Positions 1 through 8,068 of a stretch of DNA of 64,000 nt are shown here, piece by piece. Source of the stretch: Lachnospiraceae bacterium EP-SM-12S-S03 (GTDB lineage Bacteria > Bacillota > Clostridia > Lachnospirales > Lachnospiraceae). The first letter of the stretch is position 1. Every line of letters starts with the position of its first letter. A program made the translations under genes and the position numbers. The notes beneath the pieces are model-generated. The model ran no database searches, was not told the origin of the DNA, and saw only the letters and a list, made by a program, of their open reading frames with translations. The stretch is taken from the NCBI GenBank assembly GCA_020540725.1, contig JAJBSL010000001.1, positions 62,001-126,000 of the forward strand. The letters are read 5' to 3'.

Positions 1-773
1 GGACAAGAAAAGCTCTGACTAAAATGAATTTCTTCTCCGCCTATTACATCTACAGTAAGAAGACCTTCTGCAAGATTCAGCGCATTCTCCACCGAATCCG
101 TAAGGCGTTTCTCTATTCCCGATTTTACAACAAGCCTGTCCACAATAATTTCAATATTATGTTTGATATTCTTATCTAAGGAAATTTCTTCTGAAAGTTC
201 ATACATATTCCCATCCACGCGGACGCGAACATATCCACTCTTCTTTGCCCGTTCAAAAAGTTTCTCGTGTCTTCCTTTTCTTCCACGCACCACCGGGGCA
301 AGAATCTGAATCTTCGTACCTTCCGAAAGTCCCATGATCTGATCCACCATTTGATCTACCGTCTGTTTCTTAATCTCCTTCCCACATTTCGGGCAATGCG
401 GGATCCCGATTCTCGCATATAAAAGACGAAAATAGTCATAAATTTCTGTCACAGTTCCCACGGTAGAACGCGGATTCCGGTTTGTGGATTTCTGGTCAAT
501 GGAAATGGCCGGAGAAAGGCCTTCAATACTTTCTACATTCGGCTTTTCCATCTGCCCCAAAAACTGTCTCGCATAAGAAGAGAGGGATTCCATATATCTC
601 CTTTGCCCTTCCGCATAAATCGTATCGAATGCAAGGGACGATTTTCCAGACCCCGAAAGCCCTGTAAGAACAACAAGTTCATTTCTTGGAATATCCACAT
701 CTATATTTTTCAGATTATGCTCATTTGCACCTCTGATTTTAATGTATTGTCTATTATCTTTTTTCTTTGCCAT
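1..773 (-). CDS. uvrA: UvrA, excinuclease ABC subunit A (N-terminal part, cut by window edge)
   Basis: Damage-recognition ATPase of nucleotide excision repair; it loads UvrB on lesions. About 257 residues are visible, running off the left edge, so the rest of the protein is unseen. The start reads [20 protein letters not shown], followed by the first ABC Walker [10 protein letters not shown] near residue 33 and the beginning of the first zinc module ([11 protein letters not shown], near residue 123). An AGGAG lies 6 bases before the ATG. It follows uvrB by 56 bp on the same strand, which supports a uvrB-uvrA operon. The family assignment is very secure. Confidence 0.97.
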   Translation of the reverse strand, partial: MAKKKDNRQYIKIRGANEHNLKNIDVDIPRNELVVLTGLSGSGKSSLAFDTIYAEGQRRYMESLSSYARQFLGQMEKPNVESIEGLSPAISIDQKSTNRNPRSTVGTVTEIYDYFRLLYARIGIPHCPKCGKEIKKQTVDQMVDQIMGLSEGTKIQILAPVVRGRKGRHEKLFERAKKSGYVRVRVDGNMYELSEEISLDKNIKHNIEIIVDRLVVKSGIEKRLTDSVENALNLAEGLLTVDVIGGEEIHFSQSFSC

Positions 774-829
774 GTTTTACTCCTGATTTTTGTTTCTAAG
801 TGATTATTTGTCTACCTATTACTCAACAA

Positions 830-2818
830 TTATACTTCCATATCCTGAATCTGTTTTTTCAATTCCAAAAGTTTATCCCGCAATTCGGCTGCCGCCTCAA
901 AATTCAATTCTGCTGCCGCTTTTTTCATCTGCTTTGTCACATCCTTAATCAGTTTTTCCAATTCCTGTGCACTCATAGACTCTGGATCTTTCTCCATGCG
1001 AAGTTCCTCTGCCGCCACTTTCTTAGAAATGGAGATCAAATCGCGCACCGACTTCTTAATTGTCTGCGGTGTAATTCCATGTTCTTCATTGTATGCCATC
1101 TGCACTTTACGTCTTCTCTCTGTTTCATCTATTGCCATTTTCATAGAGTCTGTCATATTATCTGCATACATAATAACATGCCCTTCCGCATTACGCGCCG
1201 CACGCCCAATTGTCTGAATCAACGATGTTTCCGAACGTAAAAATCCTTCTTTATCTGCATCTAAAATAGCAACAAGCGTAATTTCCGGAATGTCTAATCC
1301 TTCTCGCAAAAGATTAATTCCAACAAGTACATCAAAGACGTCCAAACGCATATCACGGATAATCTCTGTTCGTTCCAATGTATCAATGTCCGAATGCAAA
1401 TATCTCACACGGATACCGAGTTCTCGCATGTAATCTGTCAAATCTTCTGCCATACGCTTGGTCAATGTCGTAATCAATACTTTATTCTTCTTTGAAATTT
1501 CCTTATTGACTTCTCCAATAAGATCATCTATTTGTCCCTCTACCGGACGTACTTCCACCTCCGGATCCAAAAGCCCTGTTGGACGGATGATCTGATCTAC
1601 TCTTAATAATTCGTTCTTTTCTTCATATTCTCCTGGTGTTGCCGATACAAAAAGCATCTGATTCACTTTGCTTTCGAACTCTTCAAAATTCAGCGGACGG
1701 TTGTCTTTCGCAGACGGTAAACGAAATCCGTAATCCACTAGCGTTGATTTTCTTGACTGATCCCCGTGATACATACCTCCGATCTGCGGTATTGTTTTAT
1801 GCGACTCATCGATCATAATCAGAAAATCATCCGGGAAATAGTCAATCAGCGTATGTGGTGGCTGCCCCGGCTCTAGTCCTGTCAAATGACGTGAATAATT
1901 CTCAATTCCGGAACAAAATCCCGTCTCACGCATCATCTCAATGTCAAAGTTCGTTCGCTCTGAAATTCTCTGTGCCTCCAGAAGCTTGTCCTCACTCTTA
2001 AAATACCGGATCCGTTCTTCCAATTCCTCCTCTATAGCCTTTGTCGCCCGATTCAACGATTCCTTCGACACTACATAGTGGGAGGCCGGAAAAATCGCCA
2101 CATGCCCGATCACATTCAGAATTTCTCCGGTCAATGTATCAATTTCCGTAATCCTATCGATCTCATCTCCGAAAAATTCTACTCTGTACGCCACTTTTTC
2201 CGAGTATGCCGGGAAAATCTCCAACACATCACCATGTACACGGAAGGTACCTCGCTTAAAGTCTATATCATTTCTCTCATACTGAATCTCAATCAGCTTA
2301 GCCACTACTTCATCTCTGTCCTTTATCATGCCAGGCCGTAAGGAGATAACCATATTCTGGTAATCAATTGGCGAACCAAGACCGTAAATACATGACACGC
2401 TGGCTACAATGATCACATCTCTTCGTTCAGACAGAGCGGCTGTTGCTGAATGACGCAACTTATCAATCTCATCGTTGATGGATGAATCCTTGGCAATGTA
2501 GGTGTCGGAAGATGGAACATAAGCCTCTGGTTGGTAGTAGTCATAGTAGGATACGAAATATTCCACCGCATTATTGGGGAAGAATTCTTTGAATTCTCCA
2601 TATAACTGAGCCGCTAAGGTTTTATTATGAGCTATGATAAGCGTTGGTTTATTCAATTGTTGAATGACATTCGCCATCGTAAATGTCTTACCCGAACCGG
2701 TAACGCCAAGAAGGGTCTGGCATTGATTGCCTCCTTTAAAACCCTTTACAAGCTGGTCAATGGCTTGTGGTTGGTCGCCGGTAGGGGCATATTCCGATAC
2801 TAATTCAAAATGATCCAT
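830..2818 (-). CDS. uvrB: UvrB, excinuclease ABC subunit B
   Basis: DNA helicase-like subunit that verifies damage and recruits UvrC in nucleotide excision repair. The 662-residue length is usual. Walker [10 protein letters not shown] is near residue 40, the damage-probing beta-hairpin ([20 protein letters not shown]) near residue 92, the DEAD-like box IDESH near 340, helicase motif [11 protein letters not shown] near 540, and a C-terminal UVR motif (residues about 620-660, AAAELRDKL) that contacts UvrC. A good ribosome binding site (GAGGAGAAAAT) sits before the ATG. uvrA follows on the same strand. A decayed fragment of another uvrB copy lies about 1.7 kb upstream (4498-4591). Confidence 0.98.
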   Translation of the reverse strand: MDHFELVSEYAPTGDQPQAIDQLVKGFKGGNQCQTLLGVTGSGKTFTMANVIQQLNKPTLIIAHNKTLAAQLYGEFKEFFPNNAVEYFVSYYDYYQPEAYVPSSDTYIAKDSSINDEIDKLRHSATAALSERRDVIIVASVSCIYGLGSPIDYQNMVISLRPGMIKDRDEVVAKLIEIQYERNDIDFKRGTFRVHGDVLEIFPAYSEKVAYRVEFFGDEIDRITEIDTLTGEILNVIGHVAIFPASHYVVSKESLNRATKAIEEELEERIRYFKSEDKLLEAQRISERTNFDIEMMRETGFCSGIENYSRHLTGLEPGQPPHTLIDYFPDDFLIMIDESHKTIPQIGGMYHGDQSRKSTLVDYGFRLPSAKDNRPLNFEEFESKVNQMLFVSATPGEYEEKNELLRVDQIIRPTGLLDPEVEVRPVEGQIDDLIGEVNKEISKKNKVLITTLTKRMAEDLTDYMRELGIRVRYLHSDIDTLERTEIIRDMRLDVFDVLVGINLLREGLDIPEITLVAILDADKEGFLRSETSLIQTIGRAARNAEGHVIMYADNMTDSMKMAIDETERRRKVQMAYNEEHGITPQTIKKSVRDLISISKKVAAEELRMEKDPESMSAQELEKLIKDVTKQMKKAAAELNFEAAAELRDKLLELKKQIQDMEV

Positions 2819-2994
2819 ATTTTCTCCTCTTTCTATTCATTCTTTAAAAGTAATTTGTTATTCATCAAACATTACCTTAATTGCTTTCACTATTCGAAAA
2901 TAGTCTTCAACGCTAATCAAGTTCAAAAGAAACGCTCGTGTTGCATTTATTATATATTGTATCTTTATATTAGAATCAGCTTTATCTATATAAC

Positions 2995-3165
2995 TCAAAA
3001 GCCGCATTCCATTTTCTTTCTTTTTTCTTCATCACTGAATAATTTATCGCTAATATAAACTGCACCAGCCAAATCATTCTGAATATCATTTATTCCCATT
3101 AAGAACATATTGAATTTATTCCAATAAATGGCATCACGCATTTCTAATGGAAATATTTTAGACAT
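2995..3165 (-). CDS. Small orphan ORF, unknown function
   Basis: A 56-codon ORF starting MSKIFPLEMRDAIYWNK. I choose this ATG because AAAGGAAA lies 5 bases before it; a second ATG 15 bases upstream (MKGKCMSK...) overlaps that site. No signal peptide or membrane segment is visible; the C-terminal third is charged (DEEKRKK). It lies between uvrB and the RhuM gene in a patch that also holds a uvrB relic, so it may be a remnant of a longer gene rather than a functional small protein. I do not recognise the family. Confidence 0.4.
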   Translation of the reverse strand: MSKIFPLEMRDAIYWNKFNMFLMGINDIQNDLAGAVYISDKLFSDEEKRKKMECGF

Positions 3166-3227
3166 ACATTTTCCTTTCAAACTTATCTGTTATCATAGCT
3201 CAAAGCAAAGTTCATAATCATGTTTCT

Positions 3228-3254
3228 AAATTGGGGAATTCAGTTTCCCCAATT
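3228..3254 (-). terminator. Hairpin downstream of the RhuM gene, possible terminator
   Basis: The arms AATTGGGGAA (3229-3238) and TTCCCCAATT (3245-3254) form a perfect 10-bp stem around a 6-base loop. It lies about 60 bp past the RhuM stop codon. Neither side has a convincing T run (the minus strand continues TTAGAAAC), so termination is an inference. Confidence 0.4.
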
Positions 3255-3316
3255 GAATCCTTACTTTCAGTACCATAGTTTAATTTCAAATTAGGTTACA
3301 AGCTATCCCCTTTACT

Positions 3317-4315
3317 CTAGGGCTTACTTTTTTCTTCAATTCTTTCTAATTGAGCGACACTCTCTAAAAAGTGCTGTTCTACCGGCGAAAACAGATTATT
3401 TTGTTTGACTCTAAATTTATCATATTCTTCATGTGCTTTTTTTATTGCCTGCAAATGCGACACTCTGCCCTTTGTGGAAAGAATATCTCTCCGAGTCATT
3501 TTAAGATAATCATCTATCGTCTCTAACCAGTCCTTCATATACATTGGCTCATGATTTAACGCACGAACTTCAGCAATATCTAAATAAGCTGTCACTATTT
3601 TATTAAGTGCATCTATCTCTTTTTCATTCAAATAATTTTTTGCCACTTCCACATCTGAACGTTTTATGTTTTCCCCTTGCCAAGAAGTCAATCCCATATT
3701 AAGTTGACCGGCATCTGCTCTTTCATAAATCACCTCTGCCGCTGTATGTTTATGTGCTGCCCAATGCATTTTATTTTGTACTTGTTTAAAAAATAGCATT
3801 GAACTTTCTGCTTTCGGATCATAATCAATGCTTGTTGCATATATTTCCAATACTTTTCTCCAAAATACTTTTTCAGAAGAACGAATATCCCGTATTCTTG
3901 ACAACAATTCGTCAAAATAGTTTCCACCACCAAGATTTTTCAATCGCTCATCATCTAATGCGAATCCTTTTTTCATATATTCTTTCAAAATTTCTGTTGC
4001 CCAAATACGAAATTGAGTTCCACGATGAGACTTTACTCTATATCCAACCGAAATTATTACATCCAAATTATAATAGTCAACTTGATAAACTTTTCCATCG
4101 GAACCAGTTGTTGCAAATTTTGCAACAACTGAATTTTTCTGCAATTCACCCTCATTAAAAATGTTTTTTATATGCCTTGAAATGGTGGATTTATTTCTTT
4201 GAAAAAGTTCTGCCATCTGATCAATAGATAACCACACTGTATCATTTTCAAAGGTTGATTCTATTTTAGTTAATCCATCTTCTGTTGTATACATAATAAT
4301 ATTAGAATTTGGCAT
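3317..4315 (-). CDS. RhuM family protein
   Basis: A 332-residue protein that I recognise as the RhuM (virulence protein RhuM) family, named after a gene on a Salmonella pathogenicity island; the biochemical role is not established. The N-terminal 65 residues hold a helix-turn-helix-like segment (MAELFQRNKSTISRHIKNIF), followed by the family core (YNLDVIISVGYRVKSHRGTQ and FRIWATEILKEYMKKGF, residues 80-115) and a helical C-terminal half. A clear ribosome binding site (GAGGAG) precedes the ATG. RhuM genes are typically scattered on genomic islands and near defence genes; here it sits beside a uvrB relic, which suggests transfer. The helix-turn-helix makes a DNA-binding role plausible but unproven. 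Confidence 0.85.
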   Translation of the reverse strand: MPNSNIIMYTTEDGLTKIESTFENDTVWLSIDQMAELFQRNKSTISRHIKNIFNEGELQKNSVVAKFATTGSDGKVYQVDYYNLDVIISVGYRVKSHRGTQFRIWATEILKEYMKKGFALDDERLKNLGGGNYFDELLSRIRDIRSSEKVFWRKVLEIYATSIDYDPKAESSMLFFKQVQNKMHWAAHKHTAAEVIYERADAGQLNMGLTSWQGENIKRSDVEVAKNYLNEKEIDALNKIVTAYLDIAEVRALNHEPMYMKDWLETIDDYLKMTRRDILSTKGRVSHLQAIKKAHEEYDKFRVKQNNLFSPVEQHFLESVAQLERIEEKSKP

Positions 4316-4497
4316 TGTTCTCCTCCCTTCATCGCAACTACATTTTAAGATCCATTACAAATTCTCATCATAAAAAGTCACAAATTCCATTTATCCACCT
4401 AATATCATCTAATCCGTTTCCTGCTATTTCGTCCTCAAACTCCGTACCAAATAACACGAAAAAACACCAAATATCAGCCTATTAACACCCAAACATT

Positions 4498-4591
4498 CTA
4501 GCTCACGAAATACTCAACTGCATTCACTGGAAAGAACTCTTTAGCCTCTCCGTAGAGCTGTGCCGTCAAGATTTTATTATGAGCAATTACC
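4498..4591 (-). pseudogene. Degenerate internal fragment of a second uvrB
   Basis: On the minus strand this stretch reads [20 protein letters not shown] followed by [10 protein letters not shown] and an in-frame TAG. It matches residues about 83-112 of the intact UvrB nearby ([20 protein letters not shown], then [10 protein letters not shown]) with only about 5 differences in 30, while the DNA differs at roughly a quarter of bases. I find no start codon and no homology on either side. It is therefore a relic of a divergent uvrB copy, left by duplication or horizontal exchange followed by deletion. It has no coding function. Confidence 0.85.
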
Positions 4592-4620
4592 TTCTTTTTC
4601 TTCCACTATTATATCAGAAT

Positions 4621-4662
4621 ATAAAATAAAAGTACAGACCAAATCGAATGTTTGTTCTGTAC
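4621..4662 (-). terminator. Rho-independent terminator of the peptide-protection ABC operon
   Basis: On the minus strand the arms GTACAGA-a-CAAA and TTTG-g-TCTGTAC enclose a 7-base loop (4632-4662) and are followed by TTTTATTTTA. It lies 14 bp past the last gene of the operon. Stem, loop and T run are all present. Confidence 0.85.
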
Positions 4663-4675
4663 CATATTTTCATCA

Positions 4676-4963
4676 TCACATAGCAATGCCATTTCCAACA
4701 ATTTGTCCTAAAACAACCACTCCAAATATACCATACAAACTATTTACAATGAGGCAAACTTTCATCATGTTGTTTTGCACTTTTGCTTTTATATAAGAAG
4801 TGATTGTGAATATACCACTGAAAATCATAAATGCAGCATAACAGGAAATCATAATCTCCGCGGTCGGAGATTGTAATGCCCAGTCAAACATTCTAAGCGG
4901 AAGAATTGTCCACGGTACAAAAATCATTATGATGCTTACGGTAGTCAATATTTTGTTTTTCAT
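4676..4963 (-). CDS. Small three-helix membrane protein, last gene of the ABC operon
   Basis: A 95-residue protein with three hydrophobic segments (about 7-27, 36-57 and 67-91). The start has AAGGAG 10 bases upstream. It follows the second permease by only 6 bp and precedes the operon terminator, so it is co-transcribed with the ABC exporter. I do not recognise a named family. By position it could be an accessory or immunity-like membrane subunit; that is an inference from context only. Confidence 0.75.
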   Translation of the reverse strand: MKNKILTTVSIIMIFVPWTILPLRMFDWALQSPTAEIMISCYAAFMIFSGIFTITSYIKAKVQNNMMKVCLIVNSLYGIFGVVVLGQIVGNGIAM

Positions 4964-4969
4964 AAAAGA

Positions 4970-5740
4970 TTATCTCCTTTCAGTCTTTCCAAATCCAAGA
5001 CAGGCAATCAATAAACAACCGATCGTCATGATAACTGCAACCGGAATCCAAGGAACCAGTTCAACTTGCATTGTTGTAAGCTTCCGTGCTAATTTCCCAT
5101 ATTCCGCAGTTATAACAAAGAACGGATATGAAACCGGATATGCAAACCATATCTTTGTATTAATAATCAAAACAGAAGGAACAATCGTTGCCAGTCCGAT
5201 TCCGATTGAGAAAATCGGTGTCTGGATGCATACTAATACACCCCAGAAAAATGCAAGCATTGGTATGGCGGATATCAATATCATGCCGGCTTCTTTCAGT
5301 ACAAACAACGGCTGTAAAATAAAGTTATAGTCTTGTGTTTGTGATGCAATGGCAGCAGCTACATAATAAACGGCAACCGTCATACCTATTTGTAAAATTG
5401 CCACTATGAAAAGAACTGCAAATTTCGCAAGACATAACCGGAATGTGTTGATCGGCAGCGACAGCATTTTCAATATTCCTTTATTGTTTCGTTCGGTCAT
5501 ATTCAGCAAAACCGTACTTACAACCATGCTGGCCGGAAACATAAACCATGACATCCCTAAAAAACCTTGTATGAAAAAATTATGTTCCGGCGAGATCCCC
5601 TCTGCTTGCATTTCAAAGTTCATACCGGCATTGACTATAGATGGAAGCCAAAGGATACACGTTGCGATCCATAAAATCAGCACAATTTTAGACCGTTTTA
5701 TTTTTTTCAGTTCAATGCCCACAAGTGATAAAAAATTCAT
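4970..5740 (-). CDS. ABC-2 type permease, lantibiotic/peptide protection exporter subunit
   Basis: A 256-residue membrane protein with about six transmembrane segments, of the permease class that pairs as two different subunits with one ATPase in lantibiotic self-protection (MutE/MutG, SpaE/SpaG type). The start MNFLSLVGIELKKIKRSKIV at 5740 is chosen because AGGAGG lies 7 bases upstream and because it gives an ATGA overlap with the preceding permease; the longer open frame to 5959 lies inside that gene. The ATPase, two permeases and a small membrane protein form one operon. The substrate is unknown; peptide antibiotics are the family precedent. Confidence 0.85.
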   Translation of the reverse strand: MNFLSLVGIELKKIKRSKIVLILWIATCILWLPSIVNAGMNFEMQAEGISPEHNFFIQGFLGMSWFMFPASMVVSTVLLNMTERNNKGILKMLSLPINTFRLCLAKFAVLFIVAILQIGMTVAVYYVAAAIASQTQDYNFILQPLFVLKEAGMILISAIPMLAFFWGVLVCIQTPIFSIGIGLATIVPSVLIINTKIWFAYPVSYPFFVITAEYGKLARKLTTMQVELVPWIPVAVIMTIGCLLIACLGFGKTERR

Positions 5741-6459
5741 ACAAACAACCTCCTGACTTTTACAAAGATTACTTCCAGCAGACCGAGCGCCATACACTCT
5801 ATGATTACTGCATAGATATATTGATTGACTTGTGCTGTATGCATTCCTGCCATTATCTGAAATGGCATCGCAAATGGAAAAAGTGAGAGAAGAAAATGGT
5901 CTGTCGGCAACATGGTTGCTGTAAAGACGCAAACCACTCCGCTTCCAAGAGATACCCACATATTTTCAAAAACGGATGCAATAAACACCGACAAAATAAT
6001 ACATGGAAGCAGAAGCAAAAATTCATAGCCAAAATTCCGAAATATTTCTACCCAAAAGTTACTTTCTATTTCAAACCAATGGAACGTGCAGATTGTAACT
6101 GATCCTGCCTCAAGTAACAGAAAAAATACACTCATCACCACAAGCAAAATGACTTTCCCCCAAAAAACAGAGCTTTCTCGAATGGGCAGCGATTTTATTT
6201 TTTGCATAGCATGATCAGCAAATTCAATATGGTACATCAGACAGCTTCCCACAATGACAAGCAAAATATTAAACATTGCCATTATTTGCCAATTTGCATT
6301 CATTAAAACCTGGATAGGTGAAAGATCCATTTGCAAATACATTTCTGACCGGACAGCCATATTGGCAGCCGGCACAACTGCCGCTAAAATCCCTCCTCCT
6401 AAAAACACTGAAAAAAAGCCAGTTCTTTTAAGCTTTTTACTTTCTAAATATACATTCAT
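5737..6459 (-). CDS. ABC-2 type permease, lantibiotic/peptide protection exporter subunit
   Basis: A 240-residue membrane protein with about six transmembrane segments, the first of two different permeases in the operon. An N-terminal cytoplasmic stretch (MNVYLESKKLKRTGFF) precedes the first helix. It overlaps both neighbours by four bases (ATGA at 6456-6459 and 5737-5740), which indicates translational coupling and fixed stoichiometry. The arrangement of one ATPase and two non-identical permeases is that of the MutFEG/SpaFEG/NisFEG group, which moves lantibiotics out of the membrane. The exact substrate cannot be read from sequence. Confidence 0.85.
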   Translation of the reverse strand: MNVYLESKKLKRTGFFSVFLGGGILAAVVPAANMAVRSEMYLQMDLSPIQVLMNANWQIMAMFNILLVIVGSCLMYHIEFADHAMQKIKSLPIRESSVFWGKVILLVVMSVFFLLLEAGSVTICTFHWFEIESNFWVEIFRNFGYEFLLLLPCIILSVFIASVFENMWVSLGSGVVCVFTATMLPTDHFLLSLFPFAMPFQIMAGMHTAQVNQYIYAVIIECMALGLLEVIFVKVRRLFV

Positions 6460-7211
6460 CTTGTAACACCTCTCTGCCGATTATCTTCATTGATCAAAGC
6501 AAGAAATGTATCTTCTAGATTATCCGTAGGATATCCTTGCAAAACAGCTCTTTGCCTCAATTCCTCAAGAGTACCTTCAAATAGTAAATGTCCGTGGTTC
6601 AGAATCCCGATACAATCTGCCATTCGTTCAATTTCAGAAAGTAAGTGAGAAGAAACCAGAACCGTACAATCAAATTGTTGAGGTAAAGAACGAATCAACG
6701 TTCTGATTTCGTGAATGCCCACAGGATCCAATCCATTCGTCGGTTCGTCTAAAATAAGAAGTGGCGGTCTGCCAATCAATGCCCCTGCCAGACCTAACCG
6801 CTGTTTCATACCAAGTGAATATTTTTTTGCAAGACGTTTTTTATACGGTGTCAATCCAACAAGATCCAATGCATCCGCAACAGAAGATTTTTGAAGTCCC
6901 AAAATTTTGCGTATGATGTCCAGGTTTTCCTCTCCGCTTAAGTTTCCATAAAAAGCAGGCGATTCAATAAATGAACCTACTTCTTTTAATATTTCCACTC
7001 TATTTTCCGGAAAAGTTTTTCCATCAATTACGAAGGAACCGCTTGTTTGCTTTGTCAATCCCAGAAACATCTTCATTGTCGTAGATTTTCCTGCCCCATT
7101 CGGGCCAACAAAGCCATAAACCTTTCCTTTCGGAATATGCAGATTGACATCAGACACAGCGGTAAAATCCCCATAAGTTTTCGTTAAATTTTTCGTTTCA
7201 ATGATATTCAT
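6456..7211 (-). CDS. ABC transporter ATPase, lantibiotic/peptide protection type
   Basis: A 251-residue ATPase that energises the two permeases downstream. Walker A GPNGAGKST is near residue 37, the signature SLGMKQRLGLAGAL near 132, Walker B LLILDEPTNGLD near 153 and the switch histidine in VLVSSHLLSEIE near 187. An AAAGGAG lies 8 bases before the ATG. The gene is first in its operon and diverges from a response regulator-kinase pair (7363-9463), the usual layout in which the two-component system senses the peptide and induces the exporter. The intergenic region carries an 11-bp direct repeat (7278-7297). Confidence 0.92.
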   Translation of the reverse strand: MNIIETKNLTKTYGDFTAVSDVNLHIPKGKVYGFVGPNGAGKSTTMKMFLGLTKQTSGSFVIDGKTFPENRVEILKEVGSFIESPAFYGNLSGEENLDIIRKILGLQKSSVADALDLVGLTPYKKRLAKKYSLGMKQRLGLAGALIGRPPLLILDEPTNGLDPVGIHEIRTLIRSLPQQFDCTVLVSSHLLSEIERMADCIGILNHGHLLFEGTLEELRQRAVLQGYPTDNLEDTFLALINEDNRQRGVTR

Positions 7212-7277
7212 AATGTTTGCTCCTTTCTTATTACAAGTTCATTCTATAACTCCAACCTTGCGCCAACATTCTCTCTT

Positions 7278-7297
7278 CCTTACATTCTCCTTACATT
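7278..7297. promoter_or_regulatory. 11-bp-period direct repeat, candidate response-regulator operator
   Basis: CCTTACATT occurs at 7278-7286 and again at 7289-7297, exactly 11 bp apart. OmpR-family regulators bind direct repeats one helical turn apart, and the divergent response regulator gene is of that family. The site lies in the 151-bp gap between the ABC operon and the regulator gene. That it is the binding site is an inference. Confidence 0.6.
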
Positions 7298-7331
7298 TGG
7301 CACAATAATAGAAATAGAAATAAAACTCTGC

Positions 7332-7337
7332 TATAAT
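7332..7337 (+). promoter_or_regulatory. -10 element of the response regulator promoter
   Basis: TATAAT lies 26 bp before the response regulator start codon. The hexamer 17 bp upstream (TAGAAA) is a poor -35, which fits a weak or activator-dependent promoter. The assignment rests on the -10 match alone. Confidence 0.45.
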
Positions 7338-7362
7338 ATTCTCTGGAAAGGATGTTATAAAA

Positions 7363-8067
7363 ATGGATTTTGATTATTTAAAGAAAAAAAGAATTCTGCT
7401 TGTTGATGACGAGCAGGAACTTCTGGATATGGTGAGATCCATCTTGACCGATGATGGATTCACAAATATAAAGACGGCTGGAAATGTAAAAGATGCCCTT
7501 CAAATTTCTAAGAGCTACTGTCCCGAACTTGCAATTCTTGATGTAATGCTTCCAGACGGAGATGGATTTTCCCTCATGGAACAGTTGAAAAGCCGGGCAG
7601 ATTATCCCATTTTATTTTTAACTGCCCGTGGAGAAGAGGATGATAAATGGAAAGGATTCGGTTTAGGTGCTGACGATTACATCGTAAAACCGTTTTTACC
7701 GAAAGAATTGCTGTTTCGTGTTATGGCAATCTTAAGAAGAAGCTACAAAGAAGAAAATCCTCTTGTCCGGCTTCATAACAGCGAAATAGATTTTGCCCGC
7801 GCCGAAGTTATCAAAAACGGAGAGCATATTCCTTTAACCGCTAAGGAGCATGAACTATTATCTGCACTTTACCGCAATGCAGGGCGTATTGTAACGATAG
7901 ACGCTCTATGCGAGGCCGCCTGGGGCGATAATCCTTTTGGTTATGAAAACTCTCTTATGGCACATATACGCCGCATTCGAGAAAAAATTGAGGATACCCC
8001 CTCAAAACCGATATCTTTAGTAACAATAAAAGGCTTGGGATATAAGCTGATCGTGGAGGGATCATAA
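7363..8067 (+). CDS. OmpR-family response regulator
   Basis: A 234-residue regulator with a receiver domain (residues 1-125; acidic pocket VDDEQE, phospho-acceptor Asp in LAILDVMLPDGDG, Lys in DYIVKPFLP) and a winged-helix DNA-binding domain (140-232, ending VTIKGLGYKLI). It is followed after one base by its kinase and faces the peptide-protection ABC operon, which it probably induces. An 11-bp direct repeat between the two units is a candidate binding site. Its closest functional analogues would be SpaR/NisR/LcrR-type regulators; that analogy is inferred from context. Confidence 0.93.
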   Translation: MDFDYLKKKRILLVDDEQELLDMVRSILTDDGFTNIKTAGNVKDALQISKSYCPELAILDVMLPDGDGFSLMEQLKSRADYPILFLTARGEEDDKWKGFGLGADDYIVKPFLPKELLFRVMAILRRSYKEENPLVRLHNSEIDFARAEVIKNGEHIPLTAKEHELLSALYRNAGRIVTIDALCEAAWGDNPFGYENSLMAHIRRIREKIEDTPSKPISLVTIKGLGYKLIVEGS

Positions 8068-8068
8068 A

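Noticed and set aside
800..1240. Plus-strand ORFs across uvrB and uvrA
   Set aside because: They lack ribosome binding sites and family features and mirror codons of uvrB; the same holds for the long plus-strand frames over jetC, lon, secA and the FtsX permease.
2820..4600. Integrated mobile element with attachment sites
   Set aside because: No integrase, transposase, terminal inverted repeats or direct repeats could be seen around the RhuM patch; only the uvrB relic hints at past recombination.
4970..5959. A 329-residue permease start at 5959
   Set aside because: The extra 73 residues lie within the previous permease gene; an AGGAGG and ATGA overlap define the start at 5740.
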